From: Propionibacteriaceae bacterium
GTDB lineage: Bacteria; Actinomycetota; Actinomycetes; Propionibacteriales; Propionibacteriaceae
NCBI GenBank assembly: GCA_031262845.1
Contig: JAISGZ010000235.1
Span: 1 to 14,035 of the forward strand
Direction of reading: 5' to 3'
Length of the DNA stretch: 14,035 nucleotides
The notes below the pieces were generated by a model, which saw nothing but the letters and a program-made list of their open reading frames with translations, ran no database searches and was not told where the DNA came from. Every line of letters begins with the position of its first letter. Within the stretch, counting starts at the first letter, position 1. Below, one piece after another: positions 13,001-14,035 of this stretch. The position numbers were made by a program, and so were the translations under genes.

Positions 13001-14035
13001 ATGCGGTATCTCTCAACCCGGAGCGGCCAGGCAGCCCAGCCGGCGGCGTTTCGTGACATCTTGCTCGAAGGTCTGGCCCCCGATGGCGGTCTGTACTGGC
13101 CGGTTCAGTTCCCTCAGCTCGATCGGGCCGACCGGGCCGAGTTACGGCGGCTTTACGAACTTGAGGGTTACCCGCGGCTGGCTTGGGCGGTCTTGTCCCG
13201 TTACATCGACGATATTCCCAGCGACGACCTGCTGCGGCTGTGTCAACGGGCCTATACGGCGGATAAATTCGGCTCCTCCGAAATCGTCCCCGTAACTCAG
13301 TGGAACGGCTTGTGGTTAGCTCATTTGTCGAATGGGCCGACGGCCGCTTTCAAAGATTTGGCGATGCAGCTGTTGGCTGAGCTGTTCGACTACGAGTTGA
13401 CCCGGCGGGACCAGTGGCTGACGATTCTCGGCGCTACCTCGGGCGATACCGGCTCAGCGGCCGAATACGCGATGCGTGGTAAAGCTCGGATTCAGGTCTT
13501 CATGTTGTCGCCCCAAGGCCGGATGACGCCGTTTCAACGTGGCCAGATGTACGGCTTGCACGACCCGGGGATCGTCAATATCACGGTCCCGGGAGCCTTC
13601 GACGATTGCCAGGATTTGGTCAAACAGGTCAACGCCGACGCGGCTTTCAAAACCCGTTATCACCTGGGGGCGGTCAACTCGATCAACTGGGCCCGGTTGG
13701 TGGCTCAGGTCGTCTATTACGTCGCCGCCTGGCTCCAAGTGACAAGCCACGACGACGAGGCGGTTTCGTTCGCCGTTCCGACCGGGAATTTCGGCAACAT
13801 CATCTCGGGCCACATCGCCCGTCAGATGGGGCTGCCGATCCGGCAATTGATCCTGGCGACGAACGAGAACAACGTGCTGGCCGAATTCTTCGCCACCGGG
13901 CTCTACCGGGTGCGTTCGAGTGTCGAGACGGTGGCGACGTCGAGCCCGTCGATGGATATTTCCAAGGCCAGTAATTTCGAGCGTTTCGTCTTTGATCTGC
14001 TCGACCGCGATAGTGCCACGGTGGCCCGCCTGTTC
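13001..14035 (+). CDS. thrC: Threonine synthase, E. coli/yeast-like class (3'-truncated by window edge)
   Basis: PLP enzyme converting O-phosphohomoserine to threonine. The frame is open to the last base (345 codons), so roughly the final quarter or more of a ~430-500 residue protein lies outside. The N-terminal Thr-synthase domain begins MRYLSTRSG, and PDGGLYWPVQ follows. The PLP lysine is Lys118 in GPTAAFKDLAMQ; ATSGDTGSAAEYA (145-157) and PTGNFGNIISG form the phosphate and cofactor loops. The sequence follows the longer E. coli/yeast type rather than the Bacillus or plant type. An in-frame ATG at 12971 overlapping the rpe stop would add ten residues (MSALASTLPA), but homologues and the -10 box favour 13001. 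Riboflavin genes, common after rpe in mycobacteria, are not seen here. Confidence 0.96.
   Translation, partial: MRYLSTRSGQAAQPAAFRDILLEGLAPDGGLYWPVQFPQLDRADRAELRRLYELEGYPRLAWAVLSRYIDDIPSDDLLRLCQRAYTADKFGSSEIVPVTQWNGLWLAHLSNGPTAAFKDLAMQLLAELFDYELTRRDQWLTILGATSGDTGSAAEYAMRGKARIQVFMLSPQGRMTPFQRGQMYGLHDPGIVNITVPGAFDDCQDLVKQVNADAAFKTRYHLGAVNSINWARLVAQVVYYVAAWLQVTSHDDEAVSFAVPTGNFGNIISGHIARQMGLPIRQLILATNENNVLAEFFATGLYRVRSSVETVATSSPSMDISKASNFERFVFDLLDRDSATVARLF

Overview
The window is a GC-rich, single-strand block of housekeeping genes, all read left to right. It is almost certainly from an actinobacterium (Actinomycetota). The gene order carB - pyrF - mihF - gmk - rpoZ - priA - fmt - rsmB - rpe is the classic actinobacterial arrangement. 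MihF is a lineage-specific protein, the PriA is the helicase-dead type known from mycobacteria and relatives, six of twelve starts are GTG, and several genes show the -10-box-then-start-codon layout of leaderless actinobacterial transcripts. I cannot name a genus. The NAD-type dihydroorotate dehydrogenase pair PyrK/PyrD (class 1B) argues against mycobacteria and corynebacteria, which use the quinone-linked enzyme, and fits a facultative or fermentative lineage.

Region 1 (1-4963) is the end of a pyrimidine operon. carB lacks its first ~115 codons at the window edge and is followed by pyrK and pyrD, tightly packed. A 33-codon mini-ORF bridges the carB-pyrK gap with 4-nt overlaps at both ends, and pyrK and pyrD overlap by GTGA. 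CarB makes carbamoyl phosphate. PyrD with PyrK oxidises dihydroorotate and passes the electrons to NAD+.

Region 2 (4964-5300) is the only gap over 300 bases and the least explained stretch. It holds a 182-bp segment bounded by perfect 18-bp inverted repeats with several internal hairpins, repeated TTGACG(A/C)G motifs, a short GTG-started ORF behind a very strong Shine-Dalgarno, and a -10 box exactly 7 nt before the pyrF ATG. pyrF (OMP decarboxylase) ends the pathway.

Region 3 (6108-7736) has a structured leader and then mihF (nucleoid protein), gmk (guanylate kinase) and rpoZ (RNA polymerase omega). The usual next genes, coaBC and metK, are absent. Region 4 (7788-12971) is priA (degenerate), fmt, rsmB and rpe: replication-restart scaffold, initiator-tRNA formylation, 16S rRNA methylation and the pentose phosphate pathway. 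thrC (threonine synthase) starts at 13001 and runs off the end.

I see no mobile element with a transposase, no CRISPR, no tRNA or rRNA and no phage genes. The protein-coding content is conventional. The novelty, if any, lies in the pyrF upstream element, the small ORFs, the low-complexity insertions in PyrK, PyrD and PriA, and the leaderless architecture.
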